Shown: piece after piece, positions 38,054 to 49,093 of the stretch
How the letters are laid out: the number at the start of each line of letters is the position of its first letter
How positions within the stretch are numbered: the first letter of the stretch is position 1
NCBI RefSeq assembly: GCF_000003855.2
Contig: NW_003101680.1
Coordinates: forward strand, 878,976-942,975
Reading direction: 5' to 3'
DNA length: 64,000 nt
Source: Blastomyces gilchristii SLH14081
Taxonomy: Eukaryota; Ascomycota; Eurotiomycetes; Onygenales; Ajellomycetaceae
Position numbers and translations under genes: made by a program
The notes under the pieces: model-generated
Told to the model about the DNA's origin: nothing
What the model saw: the letters and a program-made list of their open reading frames with translations, nothing else
The model's database searches: none

Positions 38054-38346
38054 ATATATCTAGGATAATGTATTCATTAATTAATCTACGGGATGGTTCA
38101 GTACATCAGACAAATTTTGTTTAAGCATACTATATTCTCCATTAACTTATTTTAATTATTTTCTATTGCACTTGTCTCATGGCAATTTAAGCGCATTCCC
38201 GGAATTTGCACACTTTGCCGTTCCGGCCACCGTAAAAAAAACCCACACGGCAGCGAGCTCCCATAACCTGGCGGTTGTCCACGATAAACTAATTGAAGTA
38301 TAACAACAGGTGCTAGAAATTCAGTCTTATTACAGATTCCTTCAAA

Positions 38347-39910
38347 ATGGACGGAATGGAGGATAATTCCCTTGACGTCAGCGTCACCGCGACGGAGCCA
38401 GTCCAGAGGCAAGTCCGCCTCAAGCTCACTTCGCGACATGAAGATATTGCCCTTCCAGATAGTACTGGACCAATTCTTGTGCCTACTGGTAAGTTCTTGT
38501 TCGACATTTTAGGAGAGCATTTGTTAGATAGTACTATTTTGACTAATTTTGTGCATATTGTGATTTTGCTGTGTGAAAGGCCTACGAAGATATGCTCTAT
38601 CGACCCTGGTGAACAACCTTCTGGGATCCGAAAAGCCCATTCCATTCGAGTTTTTAATAAACGGAACATACCTACGAACGTCTATTGACGAGTACCTAAC
38701 GGCGAATGGCATATCGGCTGAAACGACACTCGACCTCGAGTATGTCCGCGCTCTAGTTCCTCCATTGCATGTCGCCTCGTTTCTTCACGATGACTGGGTC
38801 AGCGCCGTGGATGTCCTTTCCGCTACATCGAGCGCTGGAAGCGGGTCTCGAGTAAATGCAGGCCAGGAGAGGATCTTATCAGCAAGTTATGATGGGTTGC
38901 TGCGGATGTGGAATATGTCTTCGGAGACAATTGCCGTGTCTCCATCCGCGGGCGAAGGGGGACATACGGCTTCAATTAAGTCCGCGAGAATGGTCTCGCC
39001 AAACCAGATCATATCATCGGGCCTCGACCGTACAGTGCGACTGTGGAAATACGCTGAAAGCGAAGATGGATTTTCAGCAACGATCACCCCACAGCTAGAA
39101 CTCTATGGACATAAAGGGAGCGTTGATTCAGTAGCTGTACACGCTAAATCAAACCGTATCCTTTCCGCCTCAGCAGATCACTCGGTAGGACTCTGGTCGA
39201 CGAAAAAATCAGACAGTCCAGCTGCTCCTGAAAATCTACTTCCATCAAGTGCAGTCCGAAGCTCGAAGAGACGGAAGTTAAATTCATCCGTCTCCGTTCC
39301 GCAGCGTGGACCGCTCGCATTGCTGAAATCGCATACCGCACCCGTCTCCGCTGCAATATTCGATGCGAAGGACTCCACCGTCGGCTACTCTACGTCGTGG
39401 GACCATTCGCTGCGCACCTGGGACCTTGTCACGAACGCACTAGTCGACACACGTACCGCCTCCCACTCCCTGCTATCAGTCGCACACATGGCTGAACTCA
39501 GCCTTCTGGCCGCAGGGACCTCCGCGAGACATATCACACTAATAGATCCGCGCGCATCAGCGACGACGGTCTCAGCACTAACGCTGAGAGGCCATACAAA
39601 TGCTGTTGTTTGTCTGGCTCGTGATCCTGATAGTACCTATGGATTGATTAGTGGCAGTCACGACGGGACATGTCGGATATGGGATGTGCGGTCGACCAGG
39701 ACGGATAAAGATGGAGTTATGGGCGAAAGCATCTATTCGATTCCTAGGAAGAGCGCGGAGGGTGTTGGGAAACGCGTTGGTGGGGAAGGCGTTAAGGTCT
39801 TTGATGTCTGCTGGGATAAATCTGTGGGGATTGTCAGTGGTGGGGAGGATAAGATGATACAGATTAATAGGGGAGAAGGGGTTATGCCGAACGAAGACAG
39901 TGCTAGATAG
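38347..39910 (+). CDS. YTM1: Ribosome biogenesis WD40 protein Ytm1 (WDR12)
   Basis: Ytm1 joins Erb1 and Nop7 in the complex that matures 25S and 5.8S rRNA in pre-60S particles. Two exons (38347-38488, 38580-39910) with a 91-bp intron give 490 residues. The N-terminal NLE (UBL-like) domain, which is the substrate for the Rea1 MIDAS site, spans about residues 22-90 and includes [20 protein letters not shown] and, after the intron, [20 protein letters not shown]. The spacer [20 protein letters not shown] leads into seven WD40 blades, for example [70 protein letters not shown] and [20 protein letters not shown]. The gene is 293 bp downstream of the tether gene on the same strand. Confidence 0.95.
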
Positions 39911-40211
39911 TTTTCTTGCATGGTGGTTGTTAAGAAAAGGACTGGGAAATGAGGATGGAAATTTTACGTGTTGCATATTTGCTTTTAAAAGATTTTATCT
40001 ATTGCGTTGTTCGCGAAAGCGCTCGTTGCCATCTGTTTACTTCACAAATGCCTCTAGATACATAGAAAGATATCATTAATTACCAGAAAATAATTTCTTT
40101 TACATTCCCAAGTCTATGTTGTAGTATACAGTACAAAAATAAACGCCATTTGCAAGACCCAGGTAACATACAATATATCCAAATGAAAAGAGAGAAACAC
40201 CATACGGCTCG
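39911..40211. other. Convergent 3' region YTM1 / SWS2
   Basis: This AT-rich 301-bp interval lies between the stop codons of two convergent genes. It should hold overlapping 3' ends. No other feature is seen. Confidence 0.4.
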
Positions 40212-40905
40212 CTACCTGGGCCCCTTGAGTCCAAGTCTTCGGTCCAACTTGTTGAGTTTGATCGCCGTTTTGATCTATAAGGTCAACGTTAGTAAAGGAT
40301 ATACAGCTCATGCCCTCAAAGAGGTATTTGCATTGGAAATGCTCTCCCAAGGAGAATAAGACCGTGTGGGAGAAAAATCAAAGTCCGTACCTGTGACCTC
40401 GTATTCTGTCCGCGAACCGGCAAGCCGAGCGCATGCCGTCTACCCCTAGTCGTGCCAGTATCCCTCAAGCGTCGAATGTCATCCAAGATCTGCCGTCTCA
40501 GGTCGTTTTCAATCTTCATTTCCGAAAGTGCCGCTGTCAAGCTGAGGACCTGCTTGTTTGCCAGATCGCCGATTTTCGCCGTCTCGTGCACGTAGAAGCG
40601 GGCCATGATTTTGTTGCATGTCAGCGGGCCAATGCCGAAGAAGGATTGGAGAGCTTGCTGTTCGTTTACTCGCGTTAGATAAAGGGGACTTTTAATAACT
40701 TCTTTTTTCTTTTTCTGGACTGTTGCCTTTTTCAGGTGGTTATGGGGCAGGGCATTGGGGGGTTGGATTGCTTGCCTTGACGAGCTGTCGCTCGGGGAAG
40801 TTGATGCCGAGAATAAAGACCTTTTGAAAAGATGTTAGCGGGGATCGCAGTGGGCAATTTAGATGGTGCGATAAAGACATGGGTGCGATGCTATTTGCTC
40901 ACCAT
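40212..40905 (-). CDS. SWS2: Mitochondrial small-subunit ribosomal protein uS13m (Sws2)
   Basis: This is the mitochondrial homologue of bacterial S13, located at the head of the small subunit. Four exons are inferred: 40903-40905, 40776-40820, 40391-40657 and 40212-40274, giving 125 residues. The first coding exon contributes only the ATG, ending directly at a GTGAGC donor. The protein reads MVFILGINFPERQLVK, then QALQSFFGIGPLTCNKIMAR, with LRDTGTTRGRRHALGLPVRG and GQNTRSQIKTAIKLNKLD. These are S13 landmarks. The second intron uses a GC donor (AAG then GCAAGC) and a CAG acceptor. The nearest GT donor would remove two residues that the family keeps. The last intron has a clear TTTACTAACG branch site. 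The 257-bp gap to the cyclophilin gene is a divergent promoter. Confidence 0.85.
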
Positions 40906-41162
40906 TTTGGCTACCAGCAATCTGCTTGTCCTTGGTGTGGATGCCGGCAAGCACAATTGGATCCGGGATGTTTCGTTCGTGATAATGAGGGTTTGATGGG
41001 ACATTAACTTGATGCACGGAACAATGTTACTCCGCTAGGCGCCCTCTCGGCCAAGCTACTACTGAGATGCAAGCTGGCCTCGAGCTGATTCTCCCATCCA
41101 CACCAGGCTTTGCCCTCTAAAAACCTATTTTGTTATACAGCTGTGCCTGTATACCTGCAGCC
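40906..41162. promoter_or_regulatory. Bidirectional promoter SWS2 / cyclophilin
   Basis: Only 257 bp separate the two start codons, so the promoters of the mitochondrial ribosomal protein and the ER cyclophilin must overlap or lie side by side. No specific element was recognised. Confidence 0.5.
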
Positions 41163-42217
41163 ATGGCGTCCTTGAAGCGGATTTTCGTTCTTGCGTCCCT
41201 AGTCTTGGTGGGCATCTTTCTCTTCCTGGGGAAGAGTGTAGAAGCCAAAGGCCCCAAGATAACCAATAAGGTGTGTTTACGATGTACTCCTTCTGCGGTT
41301 GAGGAGGTCCTAATTGCTTGAATATAGGTTTATTTCGATATCCAACATGGAGATAAGCCTATAGGGCGCATTGTAATAGGACTTTATGGGAAAACAGTCC
41401 CGAAGGTAAGCAGAACATAACCCCTTGTTTTTGTACTTCTTGTCTTGATAGATACAACCATGGGCTTCACTAACATCTAAATTTGATGTATGATAGACCG
41501 TAGAAAATTTCCGGTAGGGAACATATACACCTTACTGTCAATACTGAAACTCCAATAAAGCTAACCGTACCCTGCAGCGCGTTGGCCACCGGTGAGAAGG
41601 GGTTCGGTTATGAGGGCTCTACTTTCCACCGAGTTATCAAGGACTTCATGATCCAGGGTGGTGATTTCACAAAGGGTGATGGTGAGTAGAGATGACTTCT
41701 CTAGAAATAGTGAACATTGGAGTTTGTGTATCCATACTAATAATTGGCAAAAGGCACCGGCGGCCAGTCCATCTACGGCGAGAAATTCGCTGATGAGAAC
41801 TTCAAGCTGCGACACACCAAGAAGGGTCTTCTGAGTACGTCAAACTACCCCACGCCATGACCCGGAACGAGAAGTCTTTCGTGTACATTATCGATTAACG
41901 TATATGCTTTTAGGTATGGCTAATGCCGGAAAGGACACCAACGGTTCTCAATTCTTCATCACAACCGCAATCACTAGGTATTTGTCTCCCCGATAAATCC
42001 CATGAATCAGGTACATATACTTACATTCCTACGCCGCAGCTGGCTCGATGGCCGCCACGTCGTTTTCGGCGAGGTTCTCGAGGGCTACGATATCGTTGAC
42101 AAGATCCAAAATGTTGACAAGGCGCCTGGTGATCGACCCAACGAGGCCGTGAAGATCGTCAAGAGCGGCGAATTAGACATGCCCAAAGAGCAAGGTACTG
42201 GACATGATGAGGTCTAA
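41163..42217 (+). CDS. ER/secretory peptidyl-prolyl cis-trans isomerase (cyclophilin B type)
   Basis: Cyclophilin B catalyses proline isomerisation during folding in the secretory pathway. Seven exons (41163-41270, 41328-41405, 41497-41513, 41578-41681, 41754-41834, 41914-41977, 42040-42217) give 209 residues. The third exon is only 17 nt. A signal peptide is clear: Lys/Arg, then [15 protein letters not shown], with cleavage likely after SVEA. Catalytic-site landmarks are [35 protein letters not shown], and [12 protein letters not shown], with the active Arg, Phe, Gln, Phe and Trp positions present. The protein ends in HDEV, close to but not identical with the HDEL retention signal. It is the most intron-dense gene in the window. 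Exon joins were set by frame and family sequence. Confidence 0.93.
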
Positions 42218-45200
42218 ACCTTATGATCTGTTTGACAAACGAGAAATTCAAAAAAATAAAAAAAGACGTCTAAATGCCCCGAAATACAATGTCTCTCCCT
42301 GCTTTGTCGTTGTGTGCTATGTATCGCTGTTCCAGCGCAAGCAGATATCATGTTAGTTACTGTTAGTTTCTATATATGCATTCGCTGATGCTCTGGTTCT
42401 TTTTCCCAACTCGTCTATCAAGGCCGTCGTGGACCCATTCCACAATTCATCGAGAACCTGAGAAAACAAACCTAATGGCTGAGAGGACATCTTTGGAGGG
42501 GTGTTTCGACGGAAAAAACGGAGGATGAATGTTTCGAAGAGGCCTCGCCTCACATTCACTTTGCAACCCGTTGAGCCCCGCTCACTTCACCAGTATCAAG
42601 CGTAAGCGGTGTATTTCGATCGAATGATAAGGAAATGTAGCCGAAATATTGAAGGGTGGCAGCAAGTTTGAGTTGTGTTTCTAACTGACTGTCAGGTCGA
42701 AGGAGGCCCCTTTATCTCGAGGCAGTGAGATTTGTTTATGAATCTCTTTCTTCGAGCTCACAGCATAATATCCTCCGGTAGACTGAGCAGGTTGCCCAAA
42801 TATTATTCCCCCCTTGGAGTCCTAGCTTCCCAGATCCCTACAGAATGCATCATAACCTTCGCGCCTCTACCCAATGTCGGATGTTGCTTGCCATGATTTT
42901 GTCTATCGCCGGCGCCCCCAATCCTGTCCCACTCACTGACAACAACCTACAAAGATGAGACGCTCCTAGCGTGAGGCTTGCAATCAGTCCAAATCAAATT
43001 ACCTTCTCGAGGCTCCGGCCTGTGTTAATTTAACTGATGATTAAAATGTTATTTTTCCTTTCTTTAGTAATTTGGGCTGTGGTTTCTCGTGTTCAGGAAG
43101 TTACATTTATATTTCACTTTTCGAAGAAGTCCACTGCCGGACGGTGCGAGGAATGCTGAGGCCTTTAAGGGGTAAATTCCTGCAAACAAGTCCCTGGATT
43201 GTGTTCAACGATCCCATGGTGTTGAAGGCGTGCAGGATATAGGAGCCTCCTCCAAGTAGTGCTACTCCACCCGTCTTGTGGGATTATGCCTCTGGCAATC
43301 TATTTCACTCTGGCCTCCTGAAAGATGAGAGGGCCGTGATTCGCCTGCTCGCACAACATCCTCATCCAAATATCGAATCTCACAGGTGTGGTAGGGCTAG
43401 GGCCTCGATTTGAGAAGAGAGGATGTCTATTGGAATATATTCAAAAACATTCTATGAACAAATATATATATATATTTTTATCTCTATGCCCACCGCATCG
43501 TGATCCCATATTCCCGTGCTCTCCATCCAGAAGATGGAATACTCTTACCGCAAATCTAACACCATCCAACTCCCTCTGAAAACGACATAGGCCGCTGGGT
43601 TGGGAGATCAGACAATAACATCACATTCAAGCCAAGGGGACAGCCCACCTAGACAAATACCTCGGCTGACAAAAGGAGCAAAGGCCCCAGAAACCTTTCG
43701 CATTAATAGTTGACAGGAACTGACTGGCTGTACAAGTGACGGGACCCGGCAGCATCCAAGAGGTATGGAATACTATTAATCCGTGGAGCACCGACGGCTT
43801 GGTTCAAATCAGCCCCCCTTCCAAGCAGCCCTATATTCGGGCTTTTCTGAGGCGCATTATATATCCAGCCTGTTTAATTCTCCGACATAAACCGTATTGT
43901 TTGTGTCATTGCTTGCTAACTACCTATAATAGATATAGGGATGGACATGTACGTTCGCGGCGAATACCATCCATCTTTTGACATATACGTGTCACCAGAG
44001 AATGTCGTGGCGGCAAAGCTATAGAGGACGCTGGACATAATTTTTTTCACAGGCTCTGAAGGGAAATTTGGACCTTAGTTCGAATAATGCATAATGCTCT
44101 CTCGTATGTATATAAGGCCAGTGCTACTCGCTTTGCCCTCCGCGCTCTTTGAAGCCTACCCAAAATGACACTTATTGCATTCTCATATGAATGGGGGAGA
44201 AAAAAAGGAAAGAGAAAAAAAAACCATATATTTTGAAAATATGAGTTCCATTGGGGAACCATATGACGCAAGAGCCTATGCGCAACTCATTATTGCTCCA
44301 TGCATCGCATACCAAACTCGGCCTATCTACATACTGTCGCCTGTGTATCTTCTAAGGTACGTTACCGTACAGAATACATAAATGCCAAAGGGGTGAGCAA
44401 ATAAAATAAATAAATGAATAAAGGTTCTAGAGCCTCGTGCTATACATCCATATATGTACATGTACTATACAGAGTACAGCAGCTTCTACTTCGTCCCCGG
44501 CTACTCACAAAAATTCCCCTAACACAGAGTTTCAATTTCAAGCATAAGTCAGAAACCAAAGGTAAAGAGAAAAACAAGAGGGTTAGATGCCAATCTCACC
44601 CGGTTTTTGGGGCTCCAAATTGTGAATAACTGCCTGCTTAAAAGGTGACCCTACCCATGGTTGTCTTGTGCTTGGTCTCTATGCCATATGCATGCCGATG
44701 CGATGCCACGCCGGGACATGATCAGGTTCGTCTCCTTCTTTTCCTCCATGACATTTCAATTGCAATAGGTATTTTCTTCATCGTTAATCCAAGTAGCAGG
44801 ACAGGAGTCACAGATTTTGCTGGAGACAAAGGGTTTGTTTCGCAAATGAACAAACGCAGCCACCCGCTCGACCTTAACGGGCCCATGCCTTTTTGTTGCA
44901 TTTTTCGACTCACTCACACATATAAGACACAACACACAACACTGTCCAACAGAGCCATTGCACCCTGGAGGAGACTCGAATTGCTTAACTCTGCTACGGC
45001 TGGCGCAAGCGTGGATCTCACAGAGAAGGAGGTAAGGGAAAAATAAAAATGCGAGGCAACTCGTCCCAATGCAAGTCGCCTCGTTGCCACGGGTATTGAA
45101 TATGCGCTTCCCCTCGCCCTGGTTCCCATCAATTCCACAGTTGTGCATAAAGTTGACGTACCGTACATGTCTTGTACGTGCAGTGGTACATTATTAGGGA

Positions 45201-47100
45201 ACAACGTAACAAAGACGTAGAAGACGTAGTCGGGGATACTTTTATTTCCCTTTTTGGTCGTTCGTAGCGCAAAGATGGAGAAGAGAAAGAAAGACAGGAG
45301 CAGAAAGACGAGGAGGCGGGAATGAACTGGCAAAAGGAAGAATATCGTGCAATTGGCTGTAGTTAGTCAGTATACATACACTCTTATTCAGGTAATTACA
45401 CGGAAGATTGCATATCTGACGACATACGGCCCGCTGCAAGTATGGCCTCTTTTGAAATCGTGGTTGGTGATCTGCTCCAGCTCAGGGGTAAAAGAGAATC
45501 GAATGGAATGGGTATAAATGAGAAGAGAACTGCTTCTTCTTCTTTTTTTTTTTTTTTGGTGGATTTTCATTCCTTTTCTTTTTCTTTTTAACTATTCCAG
45601 CTCATTCCTGCGATTAAATGATAGTGAAATATATAATGAAATAACCTTTTGCATATTTTCTGCACGATGGTAGCTCCCTGAACGTGCACCCCATACGCTG
45701 TAGTTCCATGTAATGTACAGCACGAAGGCATTTATTTCCCCTAAATGAAACGGAGAGAATCAACAGTGGTGTCTTATTGATACATTATTTGAGAAGCAAA
45801 AATGCACAGTATAGTATACATTTAGCACAACAAAGCAACCGGTGGAAGATATTTATTTCTTTACAGAATTGTTGAGTCCGTAATTGATAGTACGGAGTAG
45901 TTGGAGGTGGATTTAAAGCTTCATTAACAGCCGTCGGCTAGTTAAACGGCAAGCTTAAAATTTAACTTGATATGTTTTTTTTTTTTTTTTTTTTTTTTTT
46001 TTGGGGGGGGGGGGGGGGGGGTGGGGACCCAGTTGCATTCTTAACATTCTAATTAAATTTGATATAAAGACGGGGAATATGGAGTACTTGTGAGAAGAAG
46101 ACGAGAAGTTAACAATGATTGATTATGCCTGCGCAGACTTATTTAAACCCATACATCATCATCATCATCATCGCTACTGATTCCATACCTGCAGCTGGGT
46201 CCATCACTTTTGTAGTACAGTAAGCTGAAGGCATGCGGCTTCGTGGAGTGCTATTAAGTGCACATCCTCCGTAACTACATTACTCCTTAAATTTATTTAC
46301 ATCAATATCAGAAGATCTGGAGGCTGTGTGCTCCGTACAGACAGACTGCGCAGTAATAGCACTGAATACTTGTGGATTACCGCGCCACGCCTCATTCCTT
46401 TTGCATTTATCATAGAGCCGAACTATTCCTGGAGTATATCTAGGTAAGCGGACTGTGTGTGTGTAGAGATCCCGTTCTTTTCATGAATAGTGCATATGAT
46501 AACTCCTCATGATGCCCAGCTTTTCTCTAATAATATTAATCAACAGCCCAGGGGACGCCAGGAGAACGACGCAATAATGAACTGGAAACATCCCCAGCGT
46601 TGGAGGAGCTCGGAAGCCCCCGTAATCTACAATCCATCGCTATCCAGAAGCCAAGGTGAGTGGCTTCGTTAGTTATAGTTAACTAGTTACTAGTGTTAGC
46701 GTTTGCCCGGTAGCTTTTCTCTTGCAGACCATTCAGACGAAAGAATGGCTTTCTCAGACTTCCAGCAGTTGATCTAACTCGAAGCCCAGCCAAACGAGAT
46801 AAGAATGAAGGATAACTTATAAAAGACAGGATTATACACAGAGAGAGGTGCATATACATTAGTTCTGTGTATACTCCGTATGCTGAAAAGAGTATGTACG
46901 CTGTACGCTGCGTATATAGAAGAGGGCTCTGGGTATTCCGCCCTTGGGGTGCATAACTAACTTATACAGAGCATGTCTGTCGAAAGCATTTCAATAGCAG
47001 AGATACATATATCTGTGCATTGCTTCCATCTTCCAACCCCTTCCGTTTCTTATCTTTAATTAGTAAAAGATACTACGTGCAGTACATTAATATTAATAAT
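42218..47100. other. Gene-poor region, left of the transposon
   Basis: No intact gene is supported across 4.9 kb. The first few hundred bases hold the cyclophilin 3' end. The rest contains only short unrelated open frames. It includes a T28-G19 tract (45975-46021), a (CAT)6 run (46154-46171), a T-rich tract near 45543-45557, TACGGAGTA motifs (45891, 46872) and the palindrome-like GTTAACTAGTTAC (46678). Untranslated RNAs cannot be excluded from sequence alone. Confidence 0.5.
45975..46021. repeat. T28-G19 homopolymer block
   Basis: An uninterrupted run of 28 T (45975-46002) is followed directly by 19 G (46003-46021). On the opposite strand it is C19-A28. Imperfect 15-bp direct repeats (45959-45973 and 46051-46065, 13 of 15 matching) flank the block. 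Confidence 0.9.
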
Positions 47101-47102
47101 TA

Positions 47103-47186
47103 CGGAGTAACCGTGCCATGCTTACTCACTCTCTGTAGTGAGTGCACCACAGCATATGGAAAACCACACTGTAAAGAAAATATTTT
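47103..47186 (+). repeat. Left terminal inverted repeat of the Fot1/pogo-type element
   Basis: The repeat begins CGGAGTAACCGTGCCATGCT and pairs with 49008-49091 on the opposite strand. The main mismatches lie at 47153-47158. Confidence 0.92.
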
Positions 47187-47211
47187 GAATATAGTAATCT
47201 TCAAAAATTAA

Positions 47212-48960
47212 TTAATAATCACCACCACATCTATCTATAATATAAAGATTATCTATATACTCATTAGAAGGTGTAGAATCCACTGTAAGTTGAGATTCTA
47301 TAGAATTATCTTGTTGTGGTTGAGTGGCTGTAGATTTTGTAGGTTTGATTCCAATCAATTGAAGAGTCTTATTGAATGTCTTTTTCATCTCATCTGCTCT
47401 ACAGGTCGCGATCTTGTGATTGGCATTCTTAATAGTGAGGACTTCACCTACTTGCACCTGTCTGTAGAAGGATTTGATGATCTGATATCTATTTGCTTAA
47501 TAATGATCTGCAAGTTCACTCTCACAGTGCATGTTCAATTCCACCTGAACCATGCTACTCTTGAAGATCTTGTTTAACTGTCTTGTCAAACCAGGTGTAA
47601 GAGTATTCTTCACATCTTCTAAGGTCTTGACTGCTGTATCAATTTGATGATGTAGTTTTGCAACTGTCTCTGAGAAGATTAATTATAAGAAGACAGTTGA
47701 TAATTGATCTGCAGATGGCAGAGTAAAGTGATCACATATATCATCATCATCATTGTATATGTTGAGATTCAGAGCATCATCAATGATAAGAGGTCTCAAT
47801 TGATTGAGAATTATATTGTGATTAACTGAATACATTTCACAGTCAGTAAAGTCAGCTCTCACAGTATCAGATTTGAATACTTATAGTCAGATACTTTTCA
47901 GATTAGTAAGGAATTATCTATTATCATACTACTTATATTTATAGTGAGTAGTCTCATTAACTATCTTTGTATAATAATGCTTATACTGCTGAAAAGATAT
48001 ATTATCAAGAGATTATAGAATATGACTTATATAAGATAAGAATTTAAATAGAATAATTTTATGAAGATTACAGTATTGAATGAATTCTTCTATAAGATGA
48101 GAATTATAATTATTTATTAATAGCAGTTGATAACTGCTCATTTGACACTTTTTTATCATCTTATTAAACTGCTTAATTCATTCAAATTCAATCTCATCAT
48201 TTATAAAGCCAGACTTGAATACAGTGATGATGTAGTTGTCAGATAAGTTAAAGTATATATATCAATTCTCTAGATGAATCTTTAATTTTATTATAATCAA
48301 TGAATTTAATACTGTGTTATCTGCACTAATATACTTTATCACTGTTATTAATCTACAGAAGTATGATGACTGTATGACAGAATTCATGTCTTTAAAGACA
48401 GTTATAATTCACTGTTCACATTCTTCTTCTTCTTAAAATTCAATCTCATTAAAGTTGTAGATATCACAGTGAAAAAATTGATATTAATTAAAAACAGCTT
48501 CATATTAATTAAATCAGTTAATAATGAAGCTTATATTCTCATAAGACACTTATTTTGAATTCATGAGTTTTTGCTTGACTCATTTATAATCTGACAGATA
48601 TTTAATGAATTAATATATTTATATCTTACTTACTGTGAGAGATGCAGTCTCTGAATCTGTATAATACTGTCTTAACATGTGATTTATAACAGCTTTGATA
48701 TACTCAATGATGAATAAGTAAAAATTAATGTTCAATTGATGAATTCATATCTTAATTACCTCTTTCTGACTGTCATTCAATACTCAATTCAGTGAAATTC
48801 TCATAGTTCTTGATTTCTTCTCATTGATCCTCTCATACAAGATAGTATATAAGACTTTGAATTCTCATGACAGAGATGTGATTTTTAATTTTGAATTACT
48901 TTTATACACATCAACAGCTCTTTGCAACTGCTTCTCAGTGTAATTAGAAGATTTAGACAT
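47212..48960 (-). pseudogene. Transposase pseudogene, Fot1/pogo (DDE_1) family, RIP-mutated
   Basis: One minus-strand frame of 583 codons can be followed from the ATG at 48960 to a TAA at 47212 with no frameshift, but with about twenty in-frame stops. Most stops are TGA where Trp is expected or TAA where Gln is expected. The N-terminus (SSNYTEKQLQRAVDVYKSN) matches the psq/CENP-B helix-turn-helix. The first catalytic block reads CDIYNFNEIEF, where active relatives have Asp for the second Asn. The second reads YQLLLINNYNSHLIEEFIQY, again with Asn at the expected Asp. The third block retains SLDNISFQQYKHYY. The C-terminal part ends with RQVQVGEVLTIKNANHKIAT, a common tail in this family. All the stop and Asp-to-Asn changes inspected are G-to-A on the coding strand or C-to-T. 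The protein cannot be functional. Confidence 0.92.
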
Positions 48961-49007
48961 GATTATAATTAATGATGATTATTTGAAGATGAAGAATGAA
49001 GATATTG

Positions 49008-49091
49008 AAAATATTTTCTTTACAGTGTGGTTTTCTGTACACTGTGGTGCACTCACTACAGAGAGTGAGTAAGCATGGCACGGTTACTCCG
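49008..49091 (-). repeat. Right terminal inverted repeat of the Fot1/pogo-type element
   Basis: Read on the minus strand it starts with the same CGGAGTAACCGTGCCATGCT as the left end. It is followed outside by the TA duplication at 49092-49093. Confidence 0.92.
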
Positions 49092-49093
49092 TA

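Larger units (their letters stand above)
47103..49091. mobile_element. RIP-degraded Fot1/pogo-type DNA transposon
   Basis: This 1,989-bp element has terminal inverted repeats of 84 bp (47103-47186 and 49008-49091). The outer 50 bp are identical and the rest differ at only a few positions. It is flanked by TA on both sides (47101-47102, 49092-49093), the target duplication of Tc1/mariner and pogo elements. The interior is visibly AT-rich compared with its surroundings. It carries a transposase pseudogene on the minus strand. Each inverted repeat contains a small hairpin-forming sequence, ACTCACT with AGTGAGT six bases apart. Together with the coding damage, this indicates an old copy inactivated by repeat-induced point mutation. 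It could only move with a transposase supplied by another copy. Confidence 0.92.

Noticed and set aside
42353..42559. 68-codon minus-strand frame downstream of the cyclophilin gene
   Set aside because: It has a protein-like composition but no homology and no supporting splice or promoter features. It overlaps the expected cyclophilin 3' untranslated region.
43740..43830. tRNA-like B-box (GGTTCAAATCA) in the gene-poor region
   Set aside because: No matching A-box or acceptor-stem pairing was found at the right distance, so a tRNA gene is not supported.
47212..47457. Independent 81-codon gene on the minus strand
   Set aside because: It is in the same frame as, and continuous with, the upstream transposase remnant. 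It is the stop-free C-terminal end of the pseudogene.
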